This document shows, piece by piece, positions 21,215 to 33,361 of a DNA stretch of 64,000 bases. How positions within the stretch are numbered: position 1 is the first letter of the stretch; each line of letters starts with the position of its first letter. This DNA comes from Paraphaeosphaeria minitans (lineage: Eukaryota; Ascomycota; Dothideomycetes; Pleosporales; Didymosphaeriaceae): the NCBI GenBank assembly GCA_015832175.1, contig WJXW01000010.1, positions 1,612,001 through 1,676,000 of the forward strand, in the 5' to 3' direction. The position numbers and the translations under genes were made by a program. The notes under the pieces are model-generated. The model saw nothing but the letters and a program-made list of their open reading frames with translations. It was not told the DNA's origin and did no database searches.

Positions 21215-24200
21215 TGCTCACTGCTCACAGCCCTCGTCGCAGGAGCAGGCACGAGGGGGTTGTGGATAGCATTCCACCACCAAAGTCGGCGCAAGACCCT
21301 CCAGTTCCAGTTACTCATCAACACGTTGGTCTGGCGTTCGGCCGACGCTCCATACGGGCCTGCAAGCCAGCAATAGACGCCGTCTCTCCTGTCACTGAAT
21401 TGGCTCTCGAATGCTCCACATACGCACGTCGCAGCTCCACGCGGCAAGGGGCTTTTCCCGCTGGCGGCGACAATCCCTCGGCATGCTCAGGCCGTGCGAG
21501 GGCCCCTTCACCCGCCCCGAAGAGCCCAAGCAACATTCCGGCGCCGCAGGAATAGCCCCCTGTGCGCTTACCTTTTCCCGCTGCTTGACAAAATGCCACC
21601 TTCGTTGTCCGCGGTATCATTGGAAGCCGCCGACAGTCTGAACCATTGGCCGCATTGACGCCTTGGTGTGAGGCCTACGAGATCATCCTACATGGCCAGT
21701 ACTCGAAGGTGTCCCCGTCGTACGATCAGTATGGTGTGTGCGCCCCCGATGCCGCATGCGCTCGCGTGGTAGATGGCTGACACTGTGTCAGGGCCCGTTG
21801 TCGGGCAGAGCTTCTTCGAGATCGTGTTACCCTCCTAAAACCACAAAGCAGACTGGGACAAGCGCCTGCTTGCTCCCAACACATGATGCTCAAAGTCCAC
21901 AAACGGCGCCGTGCAGCCCCGAGTCCTGTGCCCCCTTTTGCGGGCCTCTGCATGCGAGCATGCAGGGTATCCTTGACCGCATTATAATGCGCTCACGATG
22001 CTTCCCAGGTCTCTCTCCGAGGTCCATCATACCTACCTAGAAGACCATCCATAGGTACAAGTCCATCCGACATGTGGAGACCGTTGGTGGCTCGCATGCA
22101 CGCGTTTGAGCCTCGCAGGGAAATCTTTGCGCCTCACGCATGTCTTCCCCACGCTGACTGGAGATGGCATCATGGATTACCGTACTTCTTCGGTTCAATC
22201 GGATCGACGGGCCACGTGGCGACGCAGTTCACGGTGGGTCTTGGTACTGCTAGAATCGCTGTAATTGGACTAGCTTATGTCAGATCATGAAATCGAATTA
22301 CAGCCTGCAACGAAACCCCTGTTGAGGTTTAGAGTTGTTAGTTACTCCTACCTAGTCTCAACAGAGATATCGTACAGGATTGAAAGAGAAGCAACTGACT
22401 GTACGTACTTACTTTCAAAAGCGACAATGTCAAGGTCAATGATGCGCAAAAGACCATCTCACGTACCTCTATGTTGCAAATCGCTACTCCCCCCTCGCTT
22501 TTCTTTTTCGTCCTTTTGACCAGTCTTTGCGAAATTCCATCGTCGAGCCCCCGAATACAAAAACACAACAGCGGCTCGAAGACGGAGGTGAGCAGAGCAC
22601 ATGGGTTCAAAGGTTTCCCGAGCTGGTCCATCGCCAGCCCGGATTGTTACCTACGGTACTGCAGGCGGTGTCGAAACGATGGCTTTGTCGCCTTTGCCGT
22701 CGCGGCCTTGCATATCTTCATCAACACCAACAAGCCTGGGTTTTGAGGGGGGCGACTTCACGCCGACCTTGGCACAGCTTTGCTGAGCTGCGCCAGCCTT
22801 GATTTCTAACCGCTTGAGCAGATCCCCTGCCTACAAGCCGTGCGCAACCCGCGAAACGCACGACGAGCTGTTGCACTATATACCGGTACCTACCTACAAA
22901 GAGTGGATCGTTCCAAGCCGGCACGTGTGTCGCTCACGCCCGCATCGCATGAGGTCCTCCCCCCGGCAATCTCGCGAGCTCTATTCCGGAGCGCTGATCT
23001 AAGGCCCCGAAGACGAGCAATGGCATTCCGCTGGATGGGTTCGTGGTCTTGGTTCGGTCCTGATCGAGCATCACGTGACTACATCCCGACAGCCTCGATT
23101 GTTCCTGTGTTTGCTAGTAAGCCATAGTCTGGCTTGGATGGAGACTCTACCTAACTCGCGCTGGGCATCGTGATGTCATGTCGCTTCACGTTCGAGCTGT
23201 TTAAAACTGACGGTACTACGGATGTTGGCGTTGCGTACAACTATTCTAACCCCGTTACTAGGCTTAGAGTGAAGGGCTTGAAGGTAGGTTCTCGTCACCT
23301 CTACGGCCGATTAGAGGACTGGAGTTTGGTTAGGGTATAGTAGGTATCGGTCTCGGAGCTCTACGGTATCTCACGCTAGGTATACCTAGTGTTCCGTTGC
23401 TTTAAGTTCAAGCTCTTGTTACGGACGTTAAGGATGTTAACGTGGCCTAATGGCACGACTATTTCAACCCCGTCACCAGCGTTAGAATGCAGGGCGTGGG
23501 GGGTTTCGTCACTGCTACGGCCGATGGGAGGATTGGATTGTGGTTAGGGTATAGTATTGGTCTCGGGCCTGGGGCGGTGTGCACATGGAGGCATGGTATA
23601 GTTATGGACAGTGATGAAAACCTTCACGTGCATATTTGGTCCAAATGACAATTCATAAGCATGATACAAGAGCTAGTGGGCGTGCCCAGCACCATGGTTT
23701 ACACATTCGGTATCTAATTGACATATGACAGCGGGAGTAACCTATGGCTACCACCTGGGTATTCATGTTCGGTACAGTGTCCACGAGATGCCATCGCTAC
23801 CACGCCTTCGGTACAGCCATCGGGCTCCGCTGAGTCCGACGTCCAGATGTTCTAACCGCCACTTCCGGAATTTCCTGGGTTGGACTGGAACGATTCAAGT
23901 ATTGCACAATACTGGAAGAACGCCACGTAACGTGACATCCGATAAATCCGAGTCTCTTTGTTCTGCCCCAGGATCAAGAAGGCATGTACAATTTCCCGCC
24001 GCATTGAGCATGTGCTTCGTCATAAGGCTTTGTGTTGCTGCCCAATGCTTGGGATAGACGAGCGACGGGCCGCTTCGGGTGTGGCTGTGGAGATCAATCG
24101 CACGTCTAATGACTGTTTCCAAATGCATGGAGCGTCGTTTAGGGACGTGAGGTTCGGGTACCAGTATCAATTATCTCATTGTGAAGCTCAACGGCATGAT

Positions 24201-24702
24201 AGGTAGCACAGGTTCTAGAAATTGCGCAAAGGATACGGTAAGACAACTTTGAGTTCCGCCAACAACATAGTTGAAAACGACAGACAGCCGTTCGAGGTCG
24301 ATCACATGATTTACAAACCTCCTGTGAAGTTTGGTAGGCGCAGTGCTCCATCCCCGGATTGGGACACCCGTGCCTTCCATTCCGGAGCGCCCAAAGCGTC
24401 GGATTCACTTAACGCTCATCTTTTGTCTCTACCCCAGATTTCACCTCAAGATACGCATAACGCGCCCCGCTGCGACCGCTTTCGGACGCACCAGCCACGA
24501 AGGCCCAAAACACCCGTGCGTTTGTTGCGTTTTACTCCCGCCTCGATATAAACGCGGCCTGCTGCTCTCAAGCTTGCCTCACCACATTCCATTCCACACC
24601 ACACCCCTCGACTAAACCCCACGCCAACGCACGCGGATTACACGCAGCACTCGACACCCCTTGCTTCGGAAACAGAACAACCTAGTGACGAGTTCGGCCA
24701 AC
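21215..24702. other. Long gene-free stretch with an old duplication
   Basis: Nearly 3.5 kb hold no supportable gene. The open frames are short and shadow one another. The middle carries a diverged tandem duplication (listed separately) and scattered CTACCTA/TAGGTA motifs. The last 100 bases are the CT/CA-rich leader of the sugar transporter. The stretch looks like decayed intergenic or repeat-derived DNA. Confidence 0.5.
23187..23577. repeat. Degenerate direct repeat, two copies of about 175-185 bases
   Basis: Copy 1 (about 23187-23370) and copy 2 (about 23405-23577) share ordered blocks: GTTCRAGCT, CGGAYGTT-like, AACCCCGTYAC, TACGGCCGAT, GGTTAGGGTATAGTA and GGTCTCGG. They differ by many substitutions and small gaps. 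There is no open frame through them. They look like an old tandem duplication or two copies of a decayed element. Confidence 0.55.
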
Positions 24703-26377
24703 ATGCGCTGGGCACCTTCTGCTGCTCACCGCGGCGGCGACGGGCGCGTTGAGGCGCCTGTCACGCTTCGGGGCTATCTTCTCTGTGTGTTTGCTGCCTT
24801 TGGTGGTATTCTCTTCGGCTATGATTCCGGTAAGTGACATCACGAGTATCCTTTCTCATGACTTCGAGTTGCGCTGACTTTGTGAATATAGGTTACATTT
24901 CCGGTGTGCTTGCTATGGACGCGTTCAAGCAGCAGTTTGGGACTGCTCCCGACTATACCATCAGCACCTGGCAGAAGTCACTCATCGTCTCGATACTCTC
25001 CGCTGGTACCTTCTTCGGTGCCCTTATCGCAGGTTCCGTTGCTGATTGGATCGGCCGCCGCTCTACGATCATCGCTGGATGTATCATCTTCTCTGTCGGT
25101 GTTGTCCTTCAGGTCGCGTCACCCTCCGTTGGCGTCCTCGTTCCTGGTCGGCTTATCGCTGGCTTTGGTGTCGGTTTTGTTTCCGCCATCATCATCCTCT
25201 ACATGAGTGAGGTGGCGCCCAAGGCCGTCCGCGGTGCTATCGTCTCTGGCTACCAATTCTTCATCACCATCGGCCTGATGCTCGCCTCTGTCGTCGACCA
25301 GGGTACACACGCCATCGAAAACTCCAGCTCTTACCGCATTGCTATGGGCCTCCAATGGCTCTGGGCTTTGGTCTTGGGTACGGGTTTGTTCCTGCTTCCC
25401 GAGTCACCACGCTACTATGTGAAGAAGGGCCGTCTTGATGATGCTGCTATTTCCCTCAGCAAGCTTCGTGGTCAGCCGATCGATTCACCATATATCAAGG
25501 ACGAGCTCGCTGAGCTGGTGGCCAACTACCGCTTCGAGTCCGAGCACATGCAGTCTAGCTGGTTGGACTGCTTCCGCGGTGGTTGGGCGCCTTCTGGTAA
25601 TTTCCGTCGCGTGTTCCTCGGCATTGCTCTGCAGATGATGCAACAGTGGACCGGTGTCAACTTCAGTAAGTAACATGATCTTGCCCATTCGACTGGAAGC
25701 TAACCGTGTCAGTCTTCTACTACGGTACCACCTTCTTCAAGCAGGTTGGAATCAAGAATGAGTTCCTCATCAGCATGATCACCACCATCGTTAACGTCGT
25801 CTCGACCCCTATCTCCTTCTGGACCATCGAGAAGCTCGGCCGTCGCATGCTCCTTATCTACGGTGCCATCGGCATGTTGGTGTGTGAGTTCATCATCGCC
25901 ATCGTTGGTACCGTCGACGAGGGTTCCAAGGCCGCCGGTCTCTGCCTAATCGTCTTCACCTGCTTCTACATCTTCTTCTTCGCGACCACCTGGGGCCCCG
26001 CCGCGTGGGTCGTCATCGGCGAGATCTTCCCTCTCCCCATCCGTGCAAAGGGCGTCGCTCTCTCCACGGCCTCCAACTGGCTCTGGAACTTCGTCATCGG
26101 CTACGTCACGCCGTACATGGTTGACGAGGACAAGGGCAACATGAAGAGCAAGGTGTTCTTCGTGTGGGGGGCGACCTGCACCATGTGCGTCCTGTTCGCG
26201 TACTTCCTTGTTCCCGAGACCAAGGGTCTTTCGCTGGAGCAGGTCGACCGCATGCTCGAGGAGACGACGCCGCGCAAGTCTGCGAAGTGGCAGCCGACGG
26301 ACTCGTATGCCGATGGCGCCGTCAACAAGGTCGAGCCCATCACCTCGCAGAACCTTGAGCACCGTGAGAAGGTCTAG
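24703..26377 (+). CDS. MFS sugar (hexose) transporter
   Basis: The model has three exons, 24703-24829, 24892-25665 and 25713-26377 (phases 1 and 1), giving 521 residues. The family signatures are complete: GGILFGYDSGYISGVLAMD at the first splice, ADWIGRRSTIIAG, PGRLIAGFGVGFVSAI, MSEVAPKAVRGAIVSGYQF, PESPRYYVKKG, QQWTGVNFIFYYGTTFF across the second splice, EIFPLPIRAKGVALSTASNW and PETKGLSLEQVDRM. These mark a proton-linked monosaccharide transporter of the Sugar_tr family with 12 membrane segments in the plasma membrane. The closest known types are fungal high-affinity glucose/hexose carriers; the substrate cannot be fixed from sequence. The C-terminal tail is hydrophilic, about 50 residues. 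Introns are 62 and 47 bases. Confidence 0.95.
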
Positions 26378-27244
26378 ATGTGAAGGCGGTATATCTTCCC
26401 TTCTTGGTGTGTATTATCAGTGAGTTTGGGTTTTGCTGGAGATCTCGCACTGCGAGGCACTTGCGTCATGGGACGATATTGGCGTGATAGGGCGTCTTCC
26501 GGGGTGGTAATGTGTGTCTCGGATATACCCCGGCGTATGGATGGAATGGTCTTGTTTGTCATGGAGTTGATGGCGTTCGTCATGGACTTTTCCGGTCCAC
26601 CTAGTCTTTTGTGCTTTGGGGGCTTTGTCGCTCGGCACGTTCAATTCTTGTATTGATTAGAAGGGACTGTTCATGGAATTATTCTCCGGTAGAGGTTGGG
26701 AATGATATACACATGCTTAGCGAAAGGAATTTTCACTTAATGTTTATTGTCTTCATGTTGTTGTCTGAAGTGATATCTAAATGGTTCAACGTGTTGCTTG
26801 TGTTTGAGAGACAGCTCGTCTCAGGGTCGTTTGATGCCCGAAGAAACGGCCACGCAGTTTGGCATGCATCGTAGTATTTCAATTGAACTTTGAGATTGTT
26901 CCATTGTTGGGCTATTCAACGGGTATGCCCACTTTTCATTTCCGCTCACCAGGTCGTGACTCTGCACGATTCTGCTACCTACCTACCGGAGAGCAAAAAG
27001 CATAGCGAGCAGACCAATGAGAGCAAAACCGAGATTATCGGCAATAATCCTCTTTTGGCTGTCCGACGTGATCAACCCCAGCATGTTCTAGTTCGCACTT
27101 GCGATGGGTACAAGACGGGAAGAAGTCCGAGCGTGAAGCACAGGGTGTCGAACCGAGGAGAGAAATGATGATGAGCACCGATTCGCTGCTCACCCCGACT
27201 CCTCTCGAAATCCCACAGCGCATGCCGCAAGACACGCCGCCGCC
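26378..27244. other. Intergenic region between convergent genes
   Basis: No gene seen. Open frames are short. It should contain the 3' untranslated regions of the transporter and the MYND gene. Confidence 0.5.
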
Positions 27245-28177
27245 TCAGATGCTCTCCCAGTCGACGTCGACGTCGACGTCGACGCCGTGCCCCTCATGCA
27301 CCTTCGCATTGTAAAGCATCTCCGCCGCCATGCCATGCGTATTATATATCTCCCTGGCGCGCGCGATGAGCTTGAGGTGCGCGAGGACGGGCGCGAGCGA
27401 CGTCGTGTCGACGTCCATCAGCACCAGGGGGATGTCGTCGTACTTGCCGTCCGGGCCCTTGTCCACCATCTCAACGACGCCGTAGTCCTCCTCGCAGTTC
27501 TTGTACTTGCGGGCCGTGGCGAGGAACAGGCCGCGCCAGCCGCGCGCGAGCTGGTATCCGATCAACGACGCCACGCACGCGTTGACGTGGGAGCCGTCGA
27601 TCAGGAAGTTGGCGCGGTGGTAGATGGAGAGCTGGTGGGCGAATGGCCGGGCGAAGCGCTGGTCGCGGTCGAAGTCGAAGCTGTGCCAGTAACCGTCGCC
27701 GAGGAGCTGGTTCGTTGTGTTGCCCGTCAAGCGCTGGTGGAAGGGCATGCCCTCGCCCTCGAGCCAGACGAAGTGCGGGTCGCCGCCCTGCTCGGGGAAG
27801 TATATGCCACGGAAGAAATGATCACCGGGACGCTCCTGGAAGTCCTTGAAGCTGGCGCAGAGGATCTTGTGCATGGGCATGTCGTTCTGCTGGCACTCTG
27901 GCGAGCAGTACGCCATGTTGCGGCAACCATCGCACACGATGTTGGCGGTCTTCTTGCAGGCGCCGCACTTGGTGGGGATGAGCGTGGTGGCTGCTTTAGT
28001 GAGAGTCACCAGACCTGCAAGCTGGCATGAATCCTTGTGCGCGGTCCAGGCGTGACGTTGGCAGTCGCTGGAGCAGTAGACTACTTCTTTGCAGCGGCTG
28101 CATTGAAGGAAAGCAGCCTCGCCTTCGGCGGGGTTGCGATTGCAATGGCCGCAGGAAGGAGGGGGAGAAGGCGGCAT
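27245..28177 (-). CDS. Double MYND zinc-finger protein
   Basis: This single exon gives 310 residues. Two MYND-type zinc fingers occupy the first third. Finger 1 uses C9, C12, C26, C29, C35, C39, H47 and C51. Finger 2 (about 71-107) repeats the pattern, with CGACKKTANIVCDGC and YCSPECQQNDMPMHKILC. MYND fingers usually bind proline-rich partner peptides. The remaining 200 residues (FRGIYFPEQGGDPHFVWLEGEG, then NACVASLIGYQLARGWRG) look like a conserved fungal domain without a name known to me. The tail has GVDVDVDVDWES, coded by a GTCGAC repeat. No SET domain is present, so it is not a SMYD methyltransferase. The role is unknown. Confidence 0.85.
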   Translation of the reverse strand: MPPSPPPSCGHCNRNPAEGEAAFLQCSRCKEVVYCSSDCQRHAWTAHKDSCQLAGLVTLTKAATTLIPTKCGACKKTANIVCDGCRNMAYCSPECQQNDMPMHKILCASFKDFQERPGDHFFRGIYFPEQGGDPHFVWLEGEGMPFHQRLTGNTTNQLLGDGYWHSFDFDRDQRFARPFAHQLSIYHRANFLIDGSHVNACVASLIGYQLARGWRGLFLATARKYKNCEEDYGVVEMVDKGPDGKYDDIPLVLMDVDTTSLAPVLAHLKLIARAREIYNTHGMAAEMLYNAKVHEGHGVDVDVDVDWESI

Positions 28178-30631
28178 CGTAAGCTGCGCGGGGAGTTTGG
28201 TGTTGTGGTGGAAGATGGAAAACGTCGTCAGAAGCGTTGACTTCTATAAGGCGTTGACCGGGATACGGAATGATCGGTGAAGGTGAGTGCAAACGCATCT
28301 CTCACTCGGTGAAGCCGCACTTTCCAATACTTTGGTAAAGTGATCATAACGGACAAAAGACTAAAAGAGAAAAGCTTTTATACAGAAGAACTGGTTCTGG
28401 GACACATGGAGTGCCGGAGAATTCAGGACCTAAAAGATCTCATAGGTATTAATAATGATAAACGGCCTTCGAAATTAAGCCCGTACCGCCATCATAGCCA
28501 GCGATCCATAAGTCCTATAGACCTTTGGAGAATTTCTGCCTCCAACTGTGCGTAATCGAGTCTTTAGACCACACAAAGCCATGGAGAGGCCAAAGTTAAC
28601 TATGACTCGCCAGGTAGGCACATTTGTCGTTTGCCGTTTGCCGTAGAAAACGACCAGCTCTCCAATACTAGCGTGGACAGCATCGTACTTACTAGGCTGA
28701 ATCAATGTTTTGGAGGCTTTCCACAAGATCAGAAATTCGTGCACCGCCCCACTTCTCCGAATCACACGTCGCCAAATACATCGACTTGGAGAGGGATGAG
28801 GTTGCCCAGAAAACTAACACCTGCACGAAACAGGTACGTCAGCGCAGCGACGAACATTACCAACAGTGTTTTGAAGCCTTTGAAGACTCACGCATGCGGA
28901 AATTTGTGGGGATTGAAGCCCCCGCATTGGTAGTACTGAAAGATAGGTCGGAGGATTGGGATCTTTTTCTTGGATAAGAGTACCGCGACCTTGGCTATCT
29001 GATAGGATGTTAGTGGGATGGCCTTTACGTATCGCATAGTGGTAAATTTGCTAAACCCGGCATTGCAGTTGTATCTTGCTGTACCCTCGAATTCTCTTAA
29101 TTTTTAAAGTCGCGGACGATTAGGTGCCGATGTTGGTTATCTTCTTTGTCAGTATTATTGAGTCTGGCTGTGAATTAAATGTACATGAATTTGCGGTCTC
29201 AACTTAAGGTGAGAACCTGCCAGAGTCAAAACATGTGTGGAAAACGTAATTTATCTTAGGATGGCTTACGCTCTGATACGTGTTGAAACCTGCAACTTAA
29301 TAGTGCAGCCAGGCGTAAGAGAGAGCGGTATCTGCTCCTCAGAAATAGAAGGTTATTCTCCTTGAGGTTTACTATTTCGTAGCTCCTAGAAGTGCTGGTC
29401 TTCCAACATGTCCTCGTTCTCTGAACTCGGTCTTATTAGGATAATTAGATCATCTTGGTTCGAAGGTTTCTAGTTGACTCCTGCGAGTTGCTATCTGCGT
29501 ATACACATGTATAGATGTCGTGCTTCGGTCGCTAGCGTGGATCGCTACAACAATATCGGCGAGACGCCGTAGACAACTAACAAATCTTAATTGGTATAGC
29601 TAGGGACTGTGAGATGCCCCTGGGTTGGCCATCCATATAGCTGGCGCTTCCCGACGAAGGCGAGTTGCAATTCGCGTTCCTGAAATCGTACCTGCGTCTC
29701 GTGTTACAAGTTTTCCCGAAATCTTACACAAAAGTGGTTGCATTGTCGATTTGCCACTAGAATCGTTCTTGCAGCAAAGCTAGGGCTCCATGACAAGACG
29801 GAAGCATGCTGCTTGGCGCTTGGCATCAAGACGCCTTACGTGCGAAAACACGATGACACATCCTTACCAATATAAGTACGCATCAATGCTATGGTATAAA
29901 CTTACAATCGATTAGTTCTCGTCCCACGTTGCAGAATGAGCTTTGAAGCCAGCGCAACTCGCCTCGTGCCCACGCTGTCCGCCGTGCAACTGGATTGCAT
30001 GCGAATTGGGCGGCCTTGGTCCGTCGCATGTGGTGGACTTACAACACCGCAATCAACAGTCCATGTCTTGGTCCTGATTTGCGATTGTTGCAGGTCAAGA
30101 ACGAACGCCGCCAGGTTGCTCATCAGAACACCAACGACTCCAGTGCAGAGCGCACTACTCATGTGCAGCGACCATCACAGCACAGCGATTCGATGGACCT
30201 CGATCTCGGATCGGTGAATGATCAAACCCTCATTACTTCTTTCTCTGCGGTCCAGACGAGTTTCCCTGGCTCAGGATCGCGAAGCATTTACCAGATGTGC
30301 GGAGAACGGCAAGCAGAGTTTCGTGGTGCAAGGGATTCTGGATCGAGCTAGCGGTTGCAGTGGATAGATAGATACGTACGGACGGTAGGTACCTACCTAC
30401 GGTATCTAGCGCCTTCCTCATTCGGCTACCTAGGTACCGGGGGTAACCCCTCACTATCTACCTAGGTACCCGCATGTGTCGTGCATCTATTTGATGTTGC
30501 CGTCCACCATCGACATCATCGCAGTTGTATATATATATATATATATATAGAGGCCTGACTTGTCCTTCTCCTATTCCTTGAAGGGTTGTCATACTTTAAT
30601 CTTTTCTCTCTTTCTCCTACCATCGCACAAG
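28178..30631. other. Gene-free, AT-richer stretch
   Basis: About 2.4 kb without a supportable gene. By eye the segment 28.3-30.0 kb is richer in A and T than the flanking genes and is broken by stops in all frames. Decayed repeat DNA is possible, but no terminal repeats or transposase remnants were recognised. Palindromic GGTACC/CCTAGG motifs cluster at 30384-30475. Confidence 0.45.
30528..30549. promoter_or_regulatory. (AT)n tract in the aminotransferase promoter
   Basis: Eleven TA steps (TATATAT...) lie about 83-104 bases before the ATG at 30632 and are followed by a CT-rich leader. This could serve as a TATA element or be a plain dinucleotide microsatellite. Confidence 0.4.
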
Positions 30632-31956
30632 ATGTCAGACGCATTCGACGTTGCCGCAGCCCGCGAGCACTTCCCCGCGCTGCAGCAGGACCAAGTGTTC
30701 CTCGACAACGCAGGCGGAAGCCAGACGCTGGACGCGGTCATCGAGTCCATAACGCAGTACCTGTCGAGGACCAACGTGCAGTTGGGGGCTTCGTACCGCA
30801 CGGGCAAGTAGAAGCCGCCGTACATCGCTGGGGGGGTGGATGCCGAAGATCTGACACCGCAGGATGACGCAGGCACGCTCTCCAACGCAAAGTACGAGCA
30901 AGGCTACCAGGCCGCTGCGCGATACATCAACGCCGGACGCGACGAGATCGTGCTCGGCGGCTCGACGACCCAGCTCTTCATGAACCTGGCGTCGGCCTTG
31001 CAGCTGCCCGAGGGCGCCGAGATCGTCCTGTCCAAGATGGAGCACGAGGCCAACGTCAAGCCCTGGCTCTTCCTGGCGGACCGCCTCAAGCTGACGGTCA
31101 AGTGGTGGGCGGCGCCGAAGCCGGAGCTGAAGCTCACACCGGAGAACCTCAAGCCGCTGCTGGGGCCGAAGGTCAAGTTCGTCGCCTGCACGCACGTGAG
31201 CAACATTCTCGGGGGGATCCACGATGTCAAGGCGATTGCGGATGTGGTGCACGAAGCCGGGGCGCTGTTCTGCGTGGACGGGGTGAGCTTTGCGCCGCAC
31301 CGCCAGGTCGACGTCAAGGCGTTCGGAGTCGACTTCTACGCGTTTTCGTGGTACAAGGTGGGTGGGCCGTCTCTTTGCGTGTCGCGTGGATGAGTAGGTA
31401 CGGTACCTACGGTAGGTAAGCTGACCCAGCCCAGGTCTACGGCCCCCACATGGCCGTCCTCTATGCCAGCAACGCTGCGCAGCAACACGTCAAGCCCCTC
31501 CCGCACTACTTCAACCCCACCAAAACCCTCGAGGACAAGCTCGGCTTCGCAGCATCCAACTACGAAAACGTGCAGTGCATCCCCAACATCGTCGCCTACC
31601 TCGCCGGCAAGAGCGACGCCATGGCCGCCCACGAGGCCAAGCTGCAAGGCATCCTCCTCGACTTCCTCAACGCGCGGGACGACATCAGCGTGCTGGGGTC
31701 TACGTCGGCCGACCCCGCGGTCAGGGTGGCGACCATTTCGTTCGTAGTGGAGGGCAGGAACTCGAGGGAGGTCGTGGAGCAGGCGGACAAGGTGAGCAAT
31801 TTCGGGATCCGGTGGGGCCACTTCTACTCCAAGAGGTTGTGCGACGAGGTGTTGGGGCTGGAGCCGGAGGGGGTGGTGCGCGTGAGCATGGTGCATTACA
31901 ACACCGAGGAGGAGATACGGGGGCTTGTCGAGGTGCTGAAGGAGATTTTGTCTTGA
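30632..31956 (+). CDS. PLP-dependent class V aminotransferase / cysteine desulfurase-like protein
   Basis: Exons 30632-30803, 30873-31357 and 31435-31956 give 392 residues. The first intron (69 bases) starts with GC instead of GT: G|GCAAGT ... GACGCAG|GC. Reading straight through would hit an in-frame TAG at 30809. No GT donor gives a matching phase while keeping the conserved VQLGASY block. With the GC-AG intron the product reads VQLGASYRTGTLSNAKYEQGY, as expected for the family. Other blocks are VFLDNAGGSQ, EIVLGGSTTQLF, EHEANVKPWL, FVACTHVSNILG, FCVDGVSFAPHRQVDVKA and FSWYKVYGPHM, where the last lysine would bind PLP, across intron 2. The family includes cysteine desulfurases and kynureninase relatives; the exact substrate is unknown. 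If the GC intron is not used, the gene is broken. Confidence 0.82.
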
Positions 31957-32470
31957 AGGGCGAGGGCGGACGATGGTGGGATGCTACCAACGTGTCGGCG
32001 CGTTCTCAAGTTGCCGTGGCTAGGGTACACTGTAACGCTGTAGACCCATGTGACTTTCTCGAGTTGTGGTAAATTGAGGCATCCCAGGCGGAGGGACTGT
32101 GGGGTGCTGCAGTGGATCAGACAGCTGGTCCACAGGTGACGTAACGTAGCGCGCAAGACGCTGCGGGGGTCTCCAAAGTTCGGTCCGGTCAGCTTTCACG
32201 GGTGAAGATTCGGCAGCCAATCATGCATGTATAGTTGCAACTTGCAGAGTAGAACGAAGGGCGGAACGAAGGGCGGCAAAGAATGCCGAGCAGCAGCACG
32301 GCGGGGGTCTGTAGCGCAACCGGCCACCTCTTCTGCCCTCGGGCAAGGGCAAGCCTCTTCAGTGGTTGGCTGTTCGCTTTCGGCTCGTCGCGCCGGGGAG
32401 GGTAAGGGTGATGTCACGGTGGATGCGCGCACGGTCCGTCATGGCAAAGCTTGTTGGGTGAGGGGAAATT

Positions 32471-32585
32471 GCCATGGGCAAAGCTGGATGATCGCCATGG
32501 GCAAAGCTGGATGATCGCCATGGGCAAAGCTGGATGATCGTCATGGGCAAATTGGGTCGGTCGTCATGGGCAAGTTGAGAATGCC
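32471..32585. repeat. 23-bp tandem repeat, about 5 units
   Basis: Units start at 32471, 32494, 32517, 32540 and 32563, exactly 23 bases apart. The consensus core is GCCATGGGCAAAGCTGGATG. The last two units have diverged. Confidence 0.85.
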
Positions 32586-32824
32586 ATCGGCCCTTGACGC
32601 CAGCCGGCATGACCATGGTGCGCCGGCACCGTGGGTCTGCTACGGCGGGAAGCATGCCTTTCTCCTATGGCAGAGCGCTTTTCGATGCCAGCATGTAGGG
32701 CTAGATCTGGCGGCCTTTGAAGCAAGTGTCAGCTATACAGCAGGCTGACGGTACCCGCCCCACCACCTAGGATGCAGGTGAGCCCGAGGTGCCAGTCTGC
32801 GGAAGACTTGTTGTTCTGAGGCGA

Positions 32825-32932
32825 GAGGTAGGTCGTGCCTGCCAACGACTTGTTCTTTAGGCAAGAGGTAGGTCGTGCCTGCCAACGACTTGTTCTTTAG
32901 GCAAGAGGTAGGTCGTGCCTGCCAACGACTTC
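32825..32932. repeat. 40-bp tandem repeat, nearly 3 units
   Basis: Units start at 32825, 32865 and 32905 with the core GAGGTAGGTCGTGCCTGCCA followed by ACGACTTGTTCTTTAGGCAA. They are almost identical, so the array is recent. Confidence 0.85.
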
Positions 32933-32944
32933 TTAGCGTTATCG

Positions 32945-33062
32945 ACGAGCTGGACTAGGGACGAACGAGTTGGACTAGGGCTGAACGATGGACCAGGTCT
33001 AAACGAGCTAGCATCAAACAGTAGACTAGGTCTAAACGAGCTAGAATCGAACAGTAGACCAG
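32945..33062. repeat. Degenerate repeat of about 33 bp
   Basis: Diverged units share the core GTCTAAACGAGCTAG and CGAACAGTAGACYAG. The array follows directly on the 40-bp array. Confidence 0.55.
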
Positions 33063-33361
33063 TGACGGCGGAGGAGCATTCGCGACATGTCATTGGCCGC
33101 GGTGTTTCATGCCGCATGTCCCAGGTGGACCGCGGCAGTCAGGGAGGATGAGAGCCCCCGCCAGGTTTCCGGGGGTTGCTTCGTCGGAGCCGTCACCCGG
33201 GCGACGCCATGACGCAAAGGCGATGCTTTGTTGCAGCGCTGAGCTAGGCAGTCTACTGGATGGCACTTTCGAGCTGCTGCATAGGTGGGAGGAGAGGCAC
33301 ATAACATAGGTACCTAAGAGGAGAGCGAAGACAGGCCAACGTGACCGGGAGGTCTGTTTGG

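Noticed and set aside
30809..30811. In-frame TAG taken as proof of a pseudogene in the class V aminotransferase
   Set aside because: A GC-AG intron removes the stop and restores the conserved block in phase; all other exons are intact.
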